Of a stretch of 64,000 bases of DNA, positions 7,355 to 15,004 are shown piece after piece. The position numbers were made by a program, and so were the translations under genes. Every line of letters starts with the position of its first letter. The stretch's first letter is position 1. The stretch comes from Cupriavidus yeoncheonensis. Its GTDB lineage: Bacteria > Pseudomonadota > Gammaproteobacteria > Burkholderiales > Burkholderiaceae. Below the pieces are notes generated by a model that worked only from the letters and a program-made list of their open reading frames with translations, had not been told where the DNA came from and did not search any database. The stretch is taken from positions 1 through 64,000 of the forward strand of contig NZ_CAJPUY010000028.1 of assembly GCF_905397275.1 (NCBI RefSeq). The letters are read 5' to 3'.

Positions 7355-8737
7355 ATGATGGCGCCCCCTAAAACTCTCCCTTCCGAGACCGGCAATACCC
7401 CGGTTCAGGCCGACGCCATGCGTCCGCTGATCGCCTTCCTGGAACATGAGGCGCAGCCGATGATCGTGCTCGATCCCGACTACAACATTGTCGCGGCCAA
7501 TGCCGCCTACCAGCGGCAGTTCGCGCGCAGCGGGACCCAGTACGTGGGCAGGAAGTGCTACCAGGTCTCGCACCAGTACGACGTGCCATGCGACAAGGCC
7601 GGCGAACACTGCCCGATGCAGAAGGCGCGCGAAACCCTTGGCAGCGACCGCATCCTGCATGTTCACCACACGCCGCGCGGCCCCGAGCATGTCGATGTCG
7701 AGCTTCGGCCCATCGTGGGTGCCGACGGCGGCATCGTCGCCTTTGTCGAACGGCTCAATACCGTCAGGAGCGCGTCCGCGCGCGTCAGCGAGGGCGGACT
7801 GGTCGGACGCTCGCCGGCGTTCAACGCGGTGCTCGAACAGCTGCATCGCGTGGCGCCGTCCGCGCTGCCCGTGCTGCTGCAGGGGGAGTCCGGCACCGGC
7901 AAGGAGATGTTCGCGCGCGCACTGCATGACGCCAGCGACCGCGCCTCCGGCCCCTTCGTGGTGGTGGACTGCTCGGGCCTGTCCGAGACGCTGTTCGAGA
8001 GCGAACTGTTCGGCTACGAGAAAGGCGCGTTCACCGGCGCGCAGTCGCGCAAGCCCGGGCTGGTGGAAACCGCGCAGCACGGCACGCTGTTCCTGGACGA
8101 GATCGGCGACGTGCCGCTGGCCATGCAGGTAAAGCTGCTGCGGCTGATCGAGTCGCGCACCTTTCGCCGGGTTGGCGGACTGGAAACGCATGCCACCGAC
8201 TTCCGTCTGGTAGCGGCAACGCACAAGCCGCTGCAGGAGATGGTGGCGCAGGGCACGTTCCGGCAGGACCTGCTGTATCGCATCAACGCCTTTCCCATCC
8301 ATCTGCCGGCCTTGCGCGAGCGGTGGCAGGACATCCCGCTGCTGGCGCAGGCGCTGCTGCGGCGCGCGCTGCCGGTGGACCGGACCCTGCGCATCGACGA
8401 CGAGGCAGCGGCACGGCTGTGCGCGCACGCGTGGCCGGGCAATATCCGCGAACTTCGCAATGTGCTGGAGCGGGCCATGCTGTTCGCCTATGACGGGGTC
8501 ATCCGTGCCAGGGATCTGCCGCCCGAACTGGTGCAAGGCCCGCTGACGCCGGCACGCACGGACCTGCCGGGCGATGCCGCCGCGTGGCAGGGCCACGGCC
8601 GCATGCGCTGGCCCGACGATGCGGTGCTGCGCACGCTGGCGCTGGAATTCCCGGGCACGCGCAAGGCCCTGGCGACCCATCTCGGGTGCAGCGAACGGAC
8701 GCTGTACCGGCGGCTGCGGGCGCTGGGGCTGGCCTGA
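7355..8737 (+). CDS. fisR: FisR-type sigma-54-dependent activator (sulfane-sulfur sensor)
   Basis: 460 residues from the ATG at 7355 (the frame also allows an upstream TTG). It has an N-terminal PAS-like sensor domain, a sigma-54 AAA+ domain with Walker A GESGTGKE (177-184), GAFTGA loop (224-229) and Walker [10 protein letters not shown], and a C-terminal Fis-type HTH ending in [15 protein letters not shown]. Three sensor-domain cysteines at 68, 79 and 86 (RKCYQV, VPCDK, EHCPM) are spaced 11 and 7 apart, the spacing reported for the polysulfide-sensing cysteines of Cupriavidus FisR. It is divergent from the pdo-sqr-tauE operon and very likely activates it. Confidence 0.85.
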   Translation: MMAPPKTLPSETGNTPVQADAMRPLIAFLEHEAQPMIVLDPDYNIVAANAAYQRQFARSGTQYVGRKCYQVSHQYDVPCDKAGEHCPMQKARETLGSDRILHVHHTPRGPEHVDVELRPIVGADGGIVAFVERLNTVRSASARVSEGGLVGRSPAFNAVLEQLHRVAPSALPVLLQGESGTGKEMFARALHDASDRASGPFVVVDCSGLSETLFESELFGYEKGAFTGAQSRKPGLVETAQHGTLFLDEIGDVPLAMQVKLLRLIESRTFRRVGGLETHATDFRLVAATHKPLQEMVAQGTFRQDLLYRINAFPIHLPALRERWQDIPLLAQALLRRALPVDRTLRIDDEAAARLCAHAWPGNIRELRNVLERAMLFAYDGVIRARDLPPELVQGPLTPARTDLPGDAAAWQGHGRMRWPDDAVLRTLALEFPGTRKALATHLGCSERTLYRRLRALGLA

Positions 8738-8864
8738 ACGCTGCCCTGAACATCATGCAGCCATGGTAATGTCCGCGGTTATTCCGTACTGCGGCAACGA
8801 GGGCATGCATGCTAAGGTAACCCCGGTGGCGATGCCTTCCTGTGGCTGCATATGAATCGACCCG

Positions 8865-8890
8865 CCGCTAAAGCCTTCGGCTTGTAGCGG
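8865..8890. repeat. Right-end hairpin of the IS605-type element
   Basis: CCGCTA (8865-8870) pairs with TAGCGG (8885-8890), with an inner AGCC/GGCT stem at 8872-8875 and 8879-8882. It overlaps the tnpB stop codon, the position expected for the end recognised by TnpA and for the omega-RNA scaffold used by TnpB. Confidence 0.65.
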
Positions 8891-10313
8891 GGGGTTCCGG
8901 GTTCACCGACTCCTGCGCCTTGCGGCTGACCGCCTGGCGTCTTACCGATGTCTCCCCCGGCGTGGAAGCCTGTATAGGCTCCGGTTCGGAGCATCCCGCC
9001 CCTACCTTGGTTCGCATCCGCATCGTCTTCTTCCGGCCCACGGGCGAGAACTCGCCCGACAGCACCAGCGCGACACCACGATCCCGGATGACCCGGCTCG
9101 CGTTGTGGTCGGCGTTCGTTCGGAAGCCGCAGCCTTGGCAGACAAACTCGGCCTGCGTCGGCCGGTTCTCCGGATGAGTATGGCCGCACTGGCTACACTC
9201 CTGCGAACTGTAATGCGGTGGCACCGTGACGACGAGCTTGTTGCGTCGCAGTGCCTTGTATTGGGCGAACACCAGGGTCTTGCCCCAGGCGCTCGCCAGT
9301 ATCTTGCTGTTAAGGCCTGCCTTGGCTCTAGCCTGATTCTTGAGCCACTGGCCCGTTTCGTTTTGCTTTGCCTTCGGCCGAGCGCTCATCGCCTTGACTC
9401 GCAGCGCCTCGAACACCAGCAGCCGAACGCCGGCGGATTCCACCAGCCGGTAACTCGTCTGGTGTGCGAAGTCGAGTCTCACGCTACGGGCGTACTGATG
9501 ACAACGTGCCACCCGGTGTGCCGCCTTGCGTCGGCCCGATGACCCCTTGGGCCGTCGCGCCATGCGACGCTGCCAGCGTTTGCGGGCACGCTCCTTCTTG
9601 CGCAGGCGCTGTTGTTGCACCTCGCTGAGGCCGGCACACACCCCGGTGCTTGCGAAGACGGGGACGGTCACGCCACGGTCAATGCCCACTGCCGACGAAC
9701 GCAATTCCTCTTCCGGCCAGCTTGCCAGTTCGGCGGCGATCTCCTGCGGGGTCGGCTGCGGCAGCGCGTCGTCGACACTGAAGGACACATACCAGCGCTG
9801 CGCGTCGACCGTGAGCGTGATGCTTGCGGGGATTTTGTGCGGGCGATGCGCGGTATAGGGAATGGCGCCGACCGGGAACTTGCCCTTGCCTATGCTGAGC
9901 CGATAGGAAACCTCGTCCGGCGTGGCACCACCTACGACGGCCTCGAACAAGAACAGCTCGTTGGTCAGCCAAACCGACTGTGGACCGCTCTTGCGCTGGA
10001 TGGTCGGGCGACCACCAAGCTTCTGGAAGAAGCGGCTGTAGGCCGTCTTCCAGCGCACCGCGCCATTACGTAAGACCTGCGAGGGCACCTCATACAACCA
10101 AGGTGTCAGTTCTCGACTCTTGAAGCGCGCGTACTCCTGGTCGATCGGGGCATGCTCTCCGGCCAATGCCAGCGTTTGGCGCTGGAAGGCTCGGTAGTAC
10201 CGATCCTCACCCACCTTGGCGTTGTAGATGAAGCGCTGACAGCCAATCCAGCGCAGCAGTATCGCCTGTTGCTCAGGTGTCGGATAACAGCGAAATCGGT
10301 AGCCTACTTGCAT
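8868..10313 (-). CDS. tnpB: TnpB RNA-guided endonuclease (IS605 OrfB family)
   Basis: 481 residues. The RuvC-like nuclease triad is present: D212 in VGIDRGV, E302 in LLVFEAL and D402 in NADHNAS. The four-Cys zinc ribbon is complete (CSQCGH and CQGCGF, C373/376/392/395). TnpB uses an omega RNA from the element's right end to cut DNA and promote retention of the transposon. About 80 residues follow the last Asp, a long tail rich in Arg, Pro and Ser that is encoded over the omega-RNA region. It is divergent from tnpA. Confidence 0.9.
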   Translation of the reverse strand: MQVGYRFRCYPTPEQQAILLRWIGCQRFIYNAKVGEDRYYRAFQRQTLALAGEHAPIDQEYARFKSRELTPWLYEVPSQVLRNGAVRWKTAYSRFFQKLGGRPTIQRKSGPQSVWLTNELFLFEAVVGGATPDEVSYRLSIGKGKFPVGAIPYTAHRPHKIPASITLTVDAQRWYVSFSVDDALPQPTPQEIAAELASWPEEELRSSAVGIDRGVTVPVFASTGVCAGLSEVQQQRLRKKERARKRWQRRMARRPKGSSGRRKAAHRVARCHQYARSVRLDFAHQTSYRLVESAGVRLLVFEALRVKAMSARPKAKQNETGQWLKNQARAKAGLNSKILASAWGKTLVFAQYKALRRNKLVVTVPPHYSSQECSQCGHTHPENRPTQAEFVCQGCGFRTNADHNASRVIRDRGVALVLSGEFSPVGRKKTMRMRTKVGAGCSEPEPIQASTPGETSVRRQAVSRKAQESVNPEPPATSRRL

Positions 10314-10341
10314 CCGGAAACCTTACCATCACAGCTCAGAC

Positions 10342-10779
10342 ATGGGAATCGAAAATCAGACGAGCGCGCATGCGGTCTACAACCTCAAGCTGCATATCGC
10401 CTTCGTTACGAAATACCGTCGCAAGACGCTGACGCCAGAACTGCTGGCATATCTTGAGATCGTGTTTGGGCAAGTCCTCGCAGCTTGGCGCTGCGAGCTA
10501 TTGGAATTTGGTGGCGAGCCCGATCACGTGCATCTCCTGGTCAGCATCCATCCGGCCCTCGACATCTCGGTGCTCATCAATAATCTGAAGACAGCGAGTG
10601 CGCGTCGTGCCCGCCGGCAATTTGCAGAACATCTCGCTCATTATTATTGGAAGCCGCTCTTCTGGCATAGAGAGTACTTCGACTCATCGGTGGGCGGGGC
10701 ATCGCTTGAGACGGTGAAGGCCTATGTCGAGCGACAGGGGAGTGAGGAGCAGGCCCGCCGTAAAGGCAAGGCAGCCTGA
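10342..10779 (+). CDS. tnpA: IS200/IS605 family transposase TnpA (Y1 HUH)
   Basis: 145 residues. The HUH motif is PDHVHLLVS (about 60-68) and the catalytic Tyr is in ETVKAYVERQG near residue 129. TnpA cuts and rejoins single-stranded DNA at the hairpin ends during replication-coupled transposition. Length and motifs are normal for the family, so it appears functional. It is transcribed away from tnpB. Confidence 0.9.
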   Translation: MGIENQTSAHAVYNLKLHIAFVTKYRRKTLTPELLAYLEIVFGQVLAAWRCELLEFGGEPDHVHLLVSIHPALDISVLINNLKTASARRARRQFAEHLAHYYWKPLFWHREYFDSSVGGASLETVKAYVERQGSEEQARRKGKAA

Positions 10780-10798
10780 CGGAGTGCCGCCGACTTGA

Positions 10799-10829
10799 CC
10801 CCTCCTGAGCCTGCCGGCCCGAGGAGGGG
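10799..10829. repeat. Left-end hairpin of the IS605-type element
   Basis: CCCCTCCT (10799-10806) pairs perfectly with AGGAGGGG (10822-10829). It lies just after tnpA stops and just before the zntB/corA-like homology begins, as expected for a subterminal end. Confidence 0.6.
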
Positions 10830-10835
10830 GAATGC

Positions 10836-11701
10836 GTCGGCAGAGACTGTTCAACCTGTCGCACAGCGCCTGCGAACGCTGGATGAAAGCCCGGCTGGAG
10901 CTGCCGGAAGATTTCTTCGAGTCGCTGCGCCAGGGTTCGCACTCCACGCGCATCGAGCGCCAGGATCCGGCGCTGCTGGCGGTGGTCAACGACGTGATCT
11001 ACAACTTGGGGTCTCGTCCAACGACATCTCCACGCTGTGGGCGTGAGCCGATCGCTGCCTGCTGGTCACGGCGCGGGCGAAGCCGCTGCGCTCGGTCGAC
11101 AAGCTGCGTCCCGCGGTGCGCGGTGGCGAGTGCTTCCGTTCGCCGCTGGACATGCTGGCGCACCTGCTGCGCGACCAGGCCGACATGCTGGTGCAGATCG
11201 TGCGCGAGACCGGCATCGGCGTGGACCGCATCGAAGACCAGCTGCTCGCGCAGCGCCTGCAGGCCAACCGGGCGACCTCGGCGCCATGCGGCGCGGGCTG
11301 GTGCGGGCTGGTGCGGCTGCAGCGCCTGCTGGCGCCCGAGCCAGGCGCGATGTTCCGGCTGCTCAACCGCCCGCCGCCCTGGATCCGCGACGGCGACCTG
11401 CAGGAACTGCGCGAGGCGACCGAAGAATTTTCGCTGGTGCTCAACGATCTGGCGGCGCTGGTGGAGCGCATCAAGCTGCTGCAGGAAGAAGCTCAACGAA
11501 CAGACCAACCGCACGTTGTTCACGCTGACGCTGGTCACCGTGCTGGCGCTGCCGATCAACATCGTGGCGGGCTTCTTCGGCATGAACGTCGGCGGCATTC
11601 CGCTGTCCGAGCACCCGCACGGCTTCTGGATACTGGTGGCCCTGGTGGCGACCTTCACGGTACTGGCCGGCCGTTGGGCATTCCGCAAAGAGGGGCCGTA
11701 G
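10836..11701 (+). pseudogene. Decayed zntB/CorA-like metal transporter
   Basis: CorA/ZntB homology runs through three reading frames. It starts with NLSHSACERWMKARLELPE, continues as VSSNDISTLW in a second frame (near 11010), then ADRCLLVTARAKPLRSVDKL in a third from about 11047, and returns to the first frame for NEQTNRTLFTLTLVTVLALP and the diagnostic FFGMNVGGIP before a final membrane helix. A stop lies at about 11044. A 10-bp tandem duplication (11293-11302 and 11303-11312) and another indel near 11490 further break it. The N-terminal roughly 60 residues are missing beside the IS605 element. The family transports Mg2+, Zn2+ or similar cations; this copy cannot make a full protein. Confidence 0.85.
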
Positions 11702-11802
11702 CGCGTCCTTCACGGGACTGCCATACTGCCGCGCTAGCATCGCCACCCGGAGGGCCTGTGCCAGGCCCAGGCTGAATTGGGACCAAGCATGTGGAGCATG
11801 TC

Positions 11803-12726
11803 ATGACCAACCACGAAGAAGCCCTGATCCGGCGCATCCACCGCGAGGTGGCGGATCAATACGACGAAGAACTCGAACTCGAACTCGAGGATCGCGAGTT
11901 CGTGCTGTGCCCCGATGGCCAGGCCAGCCTGGCCGAGGATGGACCCGACGAACGGGCGCACCGCCAGCGCTACTTTCACGAGCTGTTCCGCCTGCAGGGC
12001 GAACTGGTCAAGCTGCAGAGCTGGGTGGTCAGCAGCGGGCACAAGATGGTGGTGCTGTTCGAAGGCCGCGACGCGGCCGGCAAGGGCGGCGTGATCAAGC
12101 GCATTTCGCAGCGCCTGAACCCGCGCGTGTGCCGCGTGGCAGCGCTGCCCGCGCCCAACGATCGCGAACGCACGCAGTGGTATTTCCAGCGCTATGTGTC
12201 GCACCTGCCCGCGGCTGGCGAGATCGTGCTGTTCGACCGCAGCTGGTACAACCGCGCCGGCGTGGAACGCGTCATGGGCTTCTGTAGCGACGACCAGTAC
12301 GAGGAGTTCTTCCGCTCCGTGCCGGAATTCGAGCGCATGCTGGTGCGCTCTGGCATCCAGGTCCTCAAGTACTGGTTCTCGATCTCCGACGACGAGCAGC
12401 ACCTGCGCTTCCTGAGCCGCATCCACGATCCGCTCAAGCAGTGGAAGCTCAGCCCGATGGATCTGGAGTCGCGCCGCCGCTGGGAGGACTACACACGGGC
12501 CAAGGAAATCATGCTTGAGCGCACGCATATCGCGGAAGCGCCGTGGTGGGTGGTGCAGGCCGTGGACAAGAAGAGCGCGCGGCTCAACTGCATCCATCAC
12601 CTCCTGCAACAGGTGCCTTATGCGGAGGTCGATCAGGAAGCCGTGGTGCTGCCCCAGCGCGAGCGGCGTGCCGACTATGTGCGCATGCCGGTGCCGCAGG
12701 ACATGATCGTGCCGGAAATCTACTGA
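11803..12726 (+). CDS. ppk2: Polyphosphate kinase 2 family protein
   Basis: 307 residues from the ATG at 11803, chosen because GGAG (11793-11796) lies six bases upstream; an in-frame GTG 12 bases earlier has no ribosome site. It has Walker A GRDAAGKGG, the lid segment with RTQWYFQRYV, Walker B LFDRSWYNR, and the PPK2 end motif W..Y. PPK2 enzymes transfer phosphate between polyphosphate and nucleoside (di)phosphates. Length and one-domain structure fit a class I PPK2. No operon partner is evident. Confidence 0.9.
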   Translation: MTNHEEALIRRIHREVADQYDEELELELEDREFVLCPDGQASLAEDGPDERAHRQRYFHELFRLQGELVKLQSWVVSSGHKMVVLFEGRDAAGKGGVIKRISQRLNPRVCRVAALPAPNDRERTQWYFQRYVSHLPAAGEIVLFDRSWYNRAGVERVMGFCSDDQYEEFFRSVPEFERMLVRSGIQVLKYWFSISDDEQHLRFLSRIHDPLKQWKLSPMDLESRRRWEDYTRAKEIMLERTHIAEAPWWVVQAVDKKSARLNCIHHLLQQVPYAEVDQEAVVLPQRERRADYVRMPVPQDMIVPEIY

Positions 12727-12859
12727 CCCGGCATGCCGGCTGCTGCCGCGACAGCCACGGTTCAGGCATTTTGAACGAGTCGGACAGTGTGCGTCGCCCC
12801 GCCGCCTGCGCTGGCGCGCTAGCATCAACAGGTTTGCTGTCCGCTGTTCGCCCCCCAAG

Positions 12860-13189
12860 ATGACCTTTGTCGTGACGGATGCCTGCATCCAGTGCCGCCA
12901 TACCGACTGCGTGGAAGTCTGCCCCATGTCGTGCTTCCACGAAGGGCCAAACTTCCTTGCCATTGATCCTGACCAGTGCATCGATTGCTCGATGTGCGTG
13001 CCGCTGTGCCCGGTAGGCGCGATCTATTCCGAGCATGACCTGCCTGAAGACCAGCGCCATTTCCTGGCCATCAACGCCGAGCTGGCGCGCCGCGCGGACT
13101 GGCCGCCGCTGCTGAAGGCGAAGGGTCCGTTGCCCGATCATGCGGACTGGGACGGCCATCCTGACAGGCTGTCGCTGCTGGTCCGGTAA
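12860..13189 (+). CDS. fdxA: 7Fe-8S ferredoxin (FdxA-like)
   Basis: 109 residues. The N-terminal half binds two clusters. DACIQCRHTDCVEVCPMSCF lacks one of the four usual Cys spacings, typical of a [3Fe-4S] site. CIDCSMCVPLCPVGAI is a full [4Fe-4S] motif. The C-terminal half is the acidic extension with INAELA common in FdxA proteins. It is a soluble electron carrier; the redox partner is not shown by context, although the formate dehydrogenase locus lies just downstream. Confidence 0.85.
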   Translation: MTFVVTDACIQCRHTDCVEVCPMSCFHEGPNFLAIDPDQCIDCSMCVPLCPVGAIYSEHDLPEDQRHFLAINAELARRADWPPLLKAKGPLPDHADWDGHPDRLSLLVR

Positions 13190-13211
13190 GCAGTCCGGCA
13201 AGCAGTCCGGC
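13188..13211. repeat. 12-bp tandem repeat after the ferredoxin gene
   Basis: AAGCAGTCCGGC occurs twice in tandem, with a partial third copy, across the ferredoxin stop codon and into the gap before fdsR. Probably a replication-slippage repeat; no function is evident. Confidence 0.4.
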
Positions 13212-13231
13212 AAGCCGCCCGAAGCTCCCGC

Positions 13232-14329
13232 TCAGCGCTTCTGCGCGCGGTACTCCGGAAAGGCCTCTGCCAGCGTCAGCACCGTGCCGGTCAGGCTGCC
13301 GTCATAACCCGGCAGCGCATTGACGCGCTGGCGGAAGCTCTCGCTCGTGAGCGCGCCGACGGCGCCGGCCAGGGCGGGGCTGGCGAGCTTCCTCTTTTCG
13401 ATGGCGAAGAAATAGCGCTCCTTGAGCACCGGCACGAATTCCAGCCCGAAGCGCCGCGCCGCGGTTTCCACGCCAAAACCCACATCCGCCATGCCGCTGC
13501 CGATATACGCCGCGACCGCAGCGTGCGTGAATTCGCCGTTGTTGTAGCCCTCGATGCGGGCGGGGTCGATACCGCGCGCGGCCAGGATCAGGTCCAGCAG
13601 CAGCCGCGTGCCGGAGCCGATCTGGCGGTTGACGAAGCGCACTTCGCTGCGCATCAGGTCTTCCAGCGTCTGCACCCCGAGCGGGTTGCCCATGCGCGTG
13701 AACAGCCCCTGGCTGCGCACGGCCAGATGAATCAGGCAGTGGGTGTCGGGTTTCAGCCACCTGGTGAAGTGGCGGACCATGCCATCCTCGAACTCGCCCA
13801 CCGGCACATGGAAGCCGGCAATATCGCAGGCGCCTTCCGCCAGCGCGGCCACGGCTTCCACGCTGCCGCAGTACTTCAGGTCATGCCGCACCTGCTGCTC
13901 GTCGAGGAAATCGCGCAGCGCCGCCACCGCAAAGCCGTGGCTCGCATGCAGGCGGACGGCCGGGTCGGTGCGGTCCATCAGCTTTTTCAGTTCGATCTCC
14001 AGTTCCGAGGCCAGGCTGTCCAGCGTCGGCGACAGCCGCGCGCCGATGCGCTTGCTGGCCCATACGAGCTGTTGCGCCAGCGGCGTGAGGGCGCTGCCGC
14101 GCCCACGGGTCTTGGCGATCAGCGGGCCGCCGAACAGGGACTCGGCATCGCGCAGGATGCCCCACGCATAGCGGTAGGACAGCGCGACCGCCTCGGCCGA
14201 CTGGCTGATGCTGCCGGATGTCTCGATATGTCCCAGCAGCGCCACCAGGCGCGAAACGTCCAGCGGTTCGCCGGCCGGGCTGTCATCGTCCCGGATTTGC
14301 AGGTGAGGGGAGATCGAGATACGGATCAT
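13232..14329 (-). CDS. fdsR: FdsR-type regulator with ModE-like HTH and substrate-binding domain
   Basis: 365 residues. A ModE/LysR-like winged HTH lies at about 25-95, with GSISQSAEAVALSYRYAWG and LIAKTRGRGSALTPLAQQL. A periplasmic-binding-type ligand domain (COG1910-like) fills about 120-350, with GSGTRLLLDLIL and YNNGEFTHAAVAAYIGSGMA. It is divergent from fdsGBACD, where FdsR of Cupriavidus is encoded. The likely signal is formate or molybdate; this is inferred. No ribosome site precedes the ATG, and a 16-bp repeat begins three bases upstream, suggesting a leaderless or autorepressed gene. Confidence 0.75.
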   Translation of the reverse strand: MIRISISPHLQIRDDDSPAGEPLDVSRLVALLGHIETSGSISQSAEAVALSYRYAWGILRDAESLFGGPLIAKTRGRGSALTPLAQQLVWASKRIGARLSPTLDSLASELEIELKKLMDRTDPAVRLHASHGFAVAALRDFLDEQQVRHDLKYCGSVEAVAALAEGACDIAGFHVPVGEFEDGMVRHFTRWLKPDTHCLIHLAVRSQGLFTRMGNPLGVQTLEDLMRSEVRFVNRQIGSGTRLLLDLILAARGIDPARIEGYNNGEFTHAAVAAYIGSGMADVGFGVETAARRFGLEFVPVLKERYFFAIEKRKLASPALAGAVGALTSESFRQRVNALPGYDGSLTGTVLTLAEAFPEYRAQKR

Positions 14330-14331
14330 AT

Positions 14332-14347
14332 GTAAAAAATAGCTTAT
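14332..14347. promoter_or_regulatory. Repeat copy 1, candidate FdsR operator
   Basis: GTAAAAAATAGCTTAT occurs here and, with one change, at 14419-14434. This copy abuts the fdsR start codon on one side and overlaps the first base of the fdsG -35 hexamer on the other, a position suited to activating fdsG and repressing fdsR. Confidence 0.6.
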
Positions 14348-14375
14348 TGAACCTGGCCAAACAACTACTTATAGT
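14347..14375 (+). promoter_or_regulatory. Sigma-70-type promoter for fdsGBACD
   Basis: TTGAAC at 14347-14352 and TATAGT at 14370-14375 are separated by exactly 17 bp. Both hexamers are close to consensus. The predicted start is near 14382, giving a leader of about 95 bases that contains a small ACGGC/GCCGT stem and the second operator-like repeat. Confidence 0.6.
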
Positions 14376-14418
14376 CGCTCCAACGGCCATAAAGCCGTGG
14401 TTATACCCCGGCAAATAG

Positions 14419-14434
14419 GTAAAAAATAGCATAT
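14419..14434. promoter_or_regulatory. Repeat copy 2, candidate FdsR operator
   Basis: GTAAAAAATAGCATAT differs from copy 1 at one base and lies 87 bp downstream in the same orientation, within the predicted fdsG leader. The paired sites could support looping or a downstream roadblock. Confidence 0.55.
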
Positions 14435-14476
14435 AACGGTCGCCCTCCCGAGGGCGCGGCCCCCACAGGAGACGCA

Positions 14477-15004
14477 ATGCCAGATTCCGCCACCCCCGCT
14501 ACGGCGCCGGCCGACGCGGCCCGCTCAGCGGCCATCGCCGCGATCGTGGCGGCGCACCAGGACATGCCCGGTGCCCTGCTGCCGATCCTGCACGAAATCC
14601 AGGATACCCAGGGCTACATCCCCGAGACGGCCGTCCCGGTCATCGCCAGGGCGCTGAACCTGTCGCGCGCCGAGGTGCACGGCGTGATCACGTTCTACCA
14701 CCATTTCCGCCAGCAGCCCGCCGGCCGCCACGTGGTGCAGGTCTGCCGTGCCGAGGCCTGCCAGTCGGTTGGCGCCGACGCGCTGGTCGAACACGCCAAG
14801 CGCGCGCTTGGCTGCGATTTCCATGAAACCACCGCCGACGGCGCGGTCACGCTGGAGCCGGTCTACTGCCTGGGCCAGTGCGCCTGCGGCCCGGCAGTGA
14901 TGATGGGCGAGCAACTGCACGGCTATGTCGATGCCAGGCGCTTCGACGTGCTGGTGCGCCAGCTGCGCGAAGCCGAGCCCGCCAACGAGGAGGCCCAGGC
15001 ATGA
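14477..15004 (+). CDS. fdsG: NAD-dependent formate dehydrogenase gamma subunit
   Basis: 175 residues, a NuoE/HoxE-like thioredoxin-fold [2Fe-2S] subunit. The four ligands are in VQVCRAEACQS (two Cys) and CLGQCACGP near residue 135. The N-terminal helical part includes LLPILHEIQDTQGYIP. In the soluble formate dehydrogenase it relays electrons between FdsB and the cofactor chain. The start has AGGAG about seven bases upstream. The stop overlaps the fdsB start (ATGA), indicating translational coupling. Confidence 0.95.
   Translation: MPDSATPATAPADAARSAAIAAIVAAHQDMPGALLPILHEIQDTQGYIPETAVPVIARALNLSRAEVHGVITFYHHFRQQPAGRHVVQVCRAEACQSVGADALVEHAKRALGCDFHETTADGAVTLEPVYCLGQCACGPAVMMGEQLHGYVDARRFDVLVRQLREAEPANEEAQA

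Larger units (their letters stand above)
8852..10835. mobile_element. IS200/IS605-type insertion sequence (IS605 layout)
   Basis: The element has divergent tnpB (minus) and tnpA (plus) separated by 28 bp. Subterminal hairpins lie outside both genes, at 8865-8890 beyond tnpB and 10799-10829 beyond tnpA. IS605 elements have hairpin ends rather than inverted repeats, so the exact ends are approximate. Both genes look intact, so the element may be active. On the tnpA side the sequence passes directly into a decayed zntB/corA-like gene. Confidence 0.75.

Noticed and set aside
7100-8680. 526-codon minus-strand open frame
   Set aside because: Antisense to fisR, whose domains and motifs are clear on the plus strand.
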